Assembly: GCA_038235705.1 (NCBI GenBank)
Contig: JBBSTR010000002.1
Span: 1-64,000 of the forward strand
Direction: 5' to 3'
Length of the DNA stretch: 64,000 bases
Origin: CANKBT01 sp038235705
GTDB taxonomy: Bacteria > Actinomycetota > Actinomycetes > Mycobacteriales > SCTD01
Every line of letters starts with the position of its first letter. Positions within the stretch are counted from its first letter, which is position 1. Under the pieces are notes generated by a model, which was not told where the DNA came from, ran no database searches, and worked only from the letters and a program-made list of their open reading frames with translations. Positions 63,043 through 64,000 of the stretch are shown in pieces. The position numbers were made by a program, and so were the translations under genes.

Positions 63043-63579
63043 CTAGGCCGTCTCGTCGAGGGGGAGCGCTGACAGGCAGAGCGACGGGTTCTCGCGGTAG
63101 CGCGCGATGAGCTGACCGGTGGCGTCCGCGAGGCGCAGGTGCAGCGCGGTGCGGTACTGCGACAGCTGCTGCTCGGCCTCGGCGAGATCCGTCTCGAAGG
63201 CGGCGAGCGCGGCGGGGTCGTCCTCTGGGACCTGCCGTTCCCAGAGCCCGGCCAGGCTCGGTAGCGGCGGGATGTCGTCGGCCGGCAGCACGTCCAGCAG
63301 GGCGGACCGCCCGCTCGTCACCCGTCGGTCGGACAGCACCGGTGCCAGGCGCCGGGCGTCCAGCGTCCCGGAGGTGGTGAGGCGTCCGGCCCGGACGGTG
63401 TCGAGCCGGGCCTGCAGGATGCGACGCCAGTAGGACACCTTGGTCTCCTCCTCCTGGAGCGCCCCGCGGTAGGCGCGCAGCTCCGACAGCGTCAGGTGTG
63501 CAAAGCCGGGGTCCTGCTCGGGCACCGTTCGCGGGGTGGCGGGCGTACGTCGGGTACGGGTGCTCGTCGTGGCGGTCAT
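63043..63579 (-). CDS. rsiG: RsiG-family anti-sigma factor, probable c-di-GMP-binding
   Basis: 178 residues, mostly two long helices separated by a Pro-rich loop. Helix 1 contains E45-x3-S49-x2-R52-x3-Q56-x3-D60, exactly the c-di-GMP motif of Streptomyces RsiG, which with c-di-GMP sequesters the sigma factor WhiG. Helix 2 has E136-x3-S140-x2-R143 but then H147 and A151 in place of Gln and Asp, with Asp152 one residue off. The ATG follows AGGAGG. The sigma factor gene is not in the window. Confidence 0.82.
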   Translation of the reverse strand: MTATTSTRTRRTPATPRTVPEQDPGFAHLTLSELRAYRGALQEEETKVSYWRRILQARLDTVRAGRLTTSGTLDARRLAPVLSDRRVTSGRSALLDVLPADDIPPLPSLAGLWERQVPEDDPAALAAFETDLAEAEQQLSQYRTALHLRLADATGQLIARYRENPSLCLSALPLDETA

Positions 63580-63764
63580 GCGTCCTCCTGGACTGTCACT
63601 CTGTGTGACTAACAGTCAGATGGTCGTCACTGTTCGTGCCGGCTTGAGAGATGTCACTCCAACGGGCCCGCCTTGCCCGATCGGGCACCCTCGCCGGGGC
63701 CGCCGTAGCCTGATCGGGTGGTGCCTGACGACGTCTCTGCGATCCCTGCCGGGGAGCCGCGCGC

Positions 63765-64000
63765 GTGAGGACCCCGCAGGTCGTCGGTCTGGTCGCGGTC
63801 GGTGCGCTGTTGGTCGCAGCGCTGGCCTACGGCACCCGAGGCGGGGACACCCCCGCCGCGCGGCCCGGCCCGGACCTCGTACGGCTGCGCGAAGCGGCCC
63901 GGCTCGAGCCCTGCCCGCTGGGGCTGTCGCCCGCGCTGCCGGACCTCACGCTGCCCTGCCTGGGCGGCGGTCCGGACGTACGGCTGCGCGACGCACCCGG
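63765..64000 (+). CDS. TlpA-like membrane-anchored thioredoxin-fold protein (5' part)
   Basis: 78 codons before the window ends. An N-terminal hydrophobic segment (VVGLVAVGALLVAALAY) is followed by LEPCPLGLSPALPDLTLPCLGGGPDVRL, the start of TlpA-type thioredoxins like Rv3673c. The redox CxxC would lie beyond the edge. GTG start. In mycobacteria nth separates this gene from crp, but here nth is absent and the small membrane protein and rsiG occupy the space. Upstream (63580-63764) are short inverted repeats GACTGT/ACAGTC and AACAGT/ACTGTT of unknown meaning. Confidence 0.7.
   Translation, partial: MRTPQVVGLVAVGALLVAALAYGTRGGDTPAARPGPDLVRLREAARLEPCPLGLSPALPDLTLPCLGGGPDVRLRDAP

Overview
The window is about 64 kb of very GC-rich DNA with dense, short-spaced genes, many GTG starts, many 4-base stop/start overlaps (GTGA, ATGA) and almost no AT-rich DNA. 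WhiB, an RsiG-type anti-sigma factor, an F420 oxidoreductase, the PhoH2 fusion of PIN and PhoH domains, GTP-dependent PEP carboxykinase, the RNase H/CobC fusion and a PASTA penicillin-binding protein together indicate an actinomycete (Actinomycetota). Two blocks keep the gene order known from Mycobacterium tuberculosis: Nif3, zinc ribbon, RNase H/CobC at the left end (Rv2230c-Rv2228c), and PonA2, WhiB4, two ArsA ATPases, RidA, MBL hydrolase, CRP at the right end (Rv3682-Rv3676). I cannot place the genus.

Layout. 1-4.2 kb: end of a tRNA, then an overlapping cluster of Nif3, zinc ribbon, RNase H/alpha-ribazole phosphatase and an alkaline-phosphatase-superfamily enzyme, interrupted by a 32-bp triplication. 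4.2-7.9 kb: an EAL-HDOD protein, the RNase P RNA gene, two divergent transglutaminase-like proteins and a lipoprotein. 7.9-15.8 kb: cobD overlapping an XdhC-type Rossmann protein, a DUF2855 protein, purU, a CobC-like aminotransferase, a membrane endonuclease/exonuclease/phosphatase-fold protein, and a Baeyer-Villiger monooxygenase/esterase pair. 15.8-27 kb: a TPP riboswitch with thiC, an RNB ribonuclease, npdG, folE, a YyaL-type thioredoxin-fold protein, trhA, pckG and uppS.

27-44 kb: a membrane molybdopterin oxidoreductase with a probable N-terminal frameshift, phoH2, a 590-bp non-coding stretch with an 8-bp minisatellite, a threonine/serine exporter, two closely similar CLC-CBS chloride transporters enclosing a universal stress protein, a FAD reductase and a cysteine-rich regulator, then fumC, a divergent TetR/MFS pair with a clear operator, and a glycosylase/DUF488 pair. 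44-50 kb: lysC (with an internal start for the beta subunit), asd, a membrane Ser/Thr kinase and a PT-repeat lipoprotein in one operon, an S9 peptidase and tRNA-Pro(CGG).

50-64 kb is a cell-envelope, redox and signalling block. It holds a class A PBP, WhiB4-like protein, paired ArsA ATPases, DUF4177, RidA, Nudix, MBL, a 1196-residue adenylyl cyclase-ATPase-TPR protein, a DUF695-like protein, CRP, a small membrane protein, an RsiG homologue and the start of a TlpA-like thioredoxin. A cAMP maker and a cAMP receptor therefore sit about 0.5 kb apart, with a candidate c-di-GMP-binding anti-sigma factor next to them. I found no phage, transposon, CRISPR array or obviously new multi-gene defence system. 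The most unusual items are the modified RsiG motif, the CLC duplication around a redox-regulator cassette, the repeats, the cobD/xdhC overlap and the probable frameshift.
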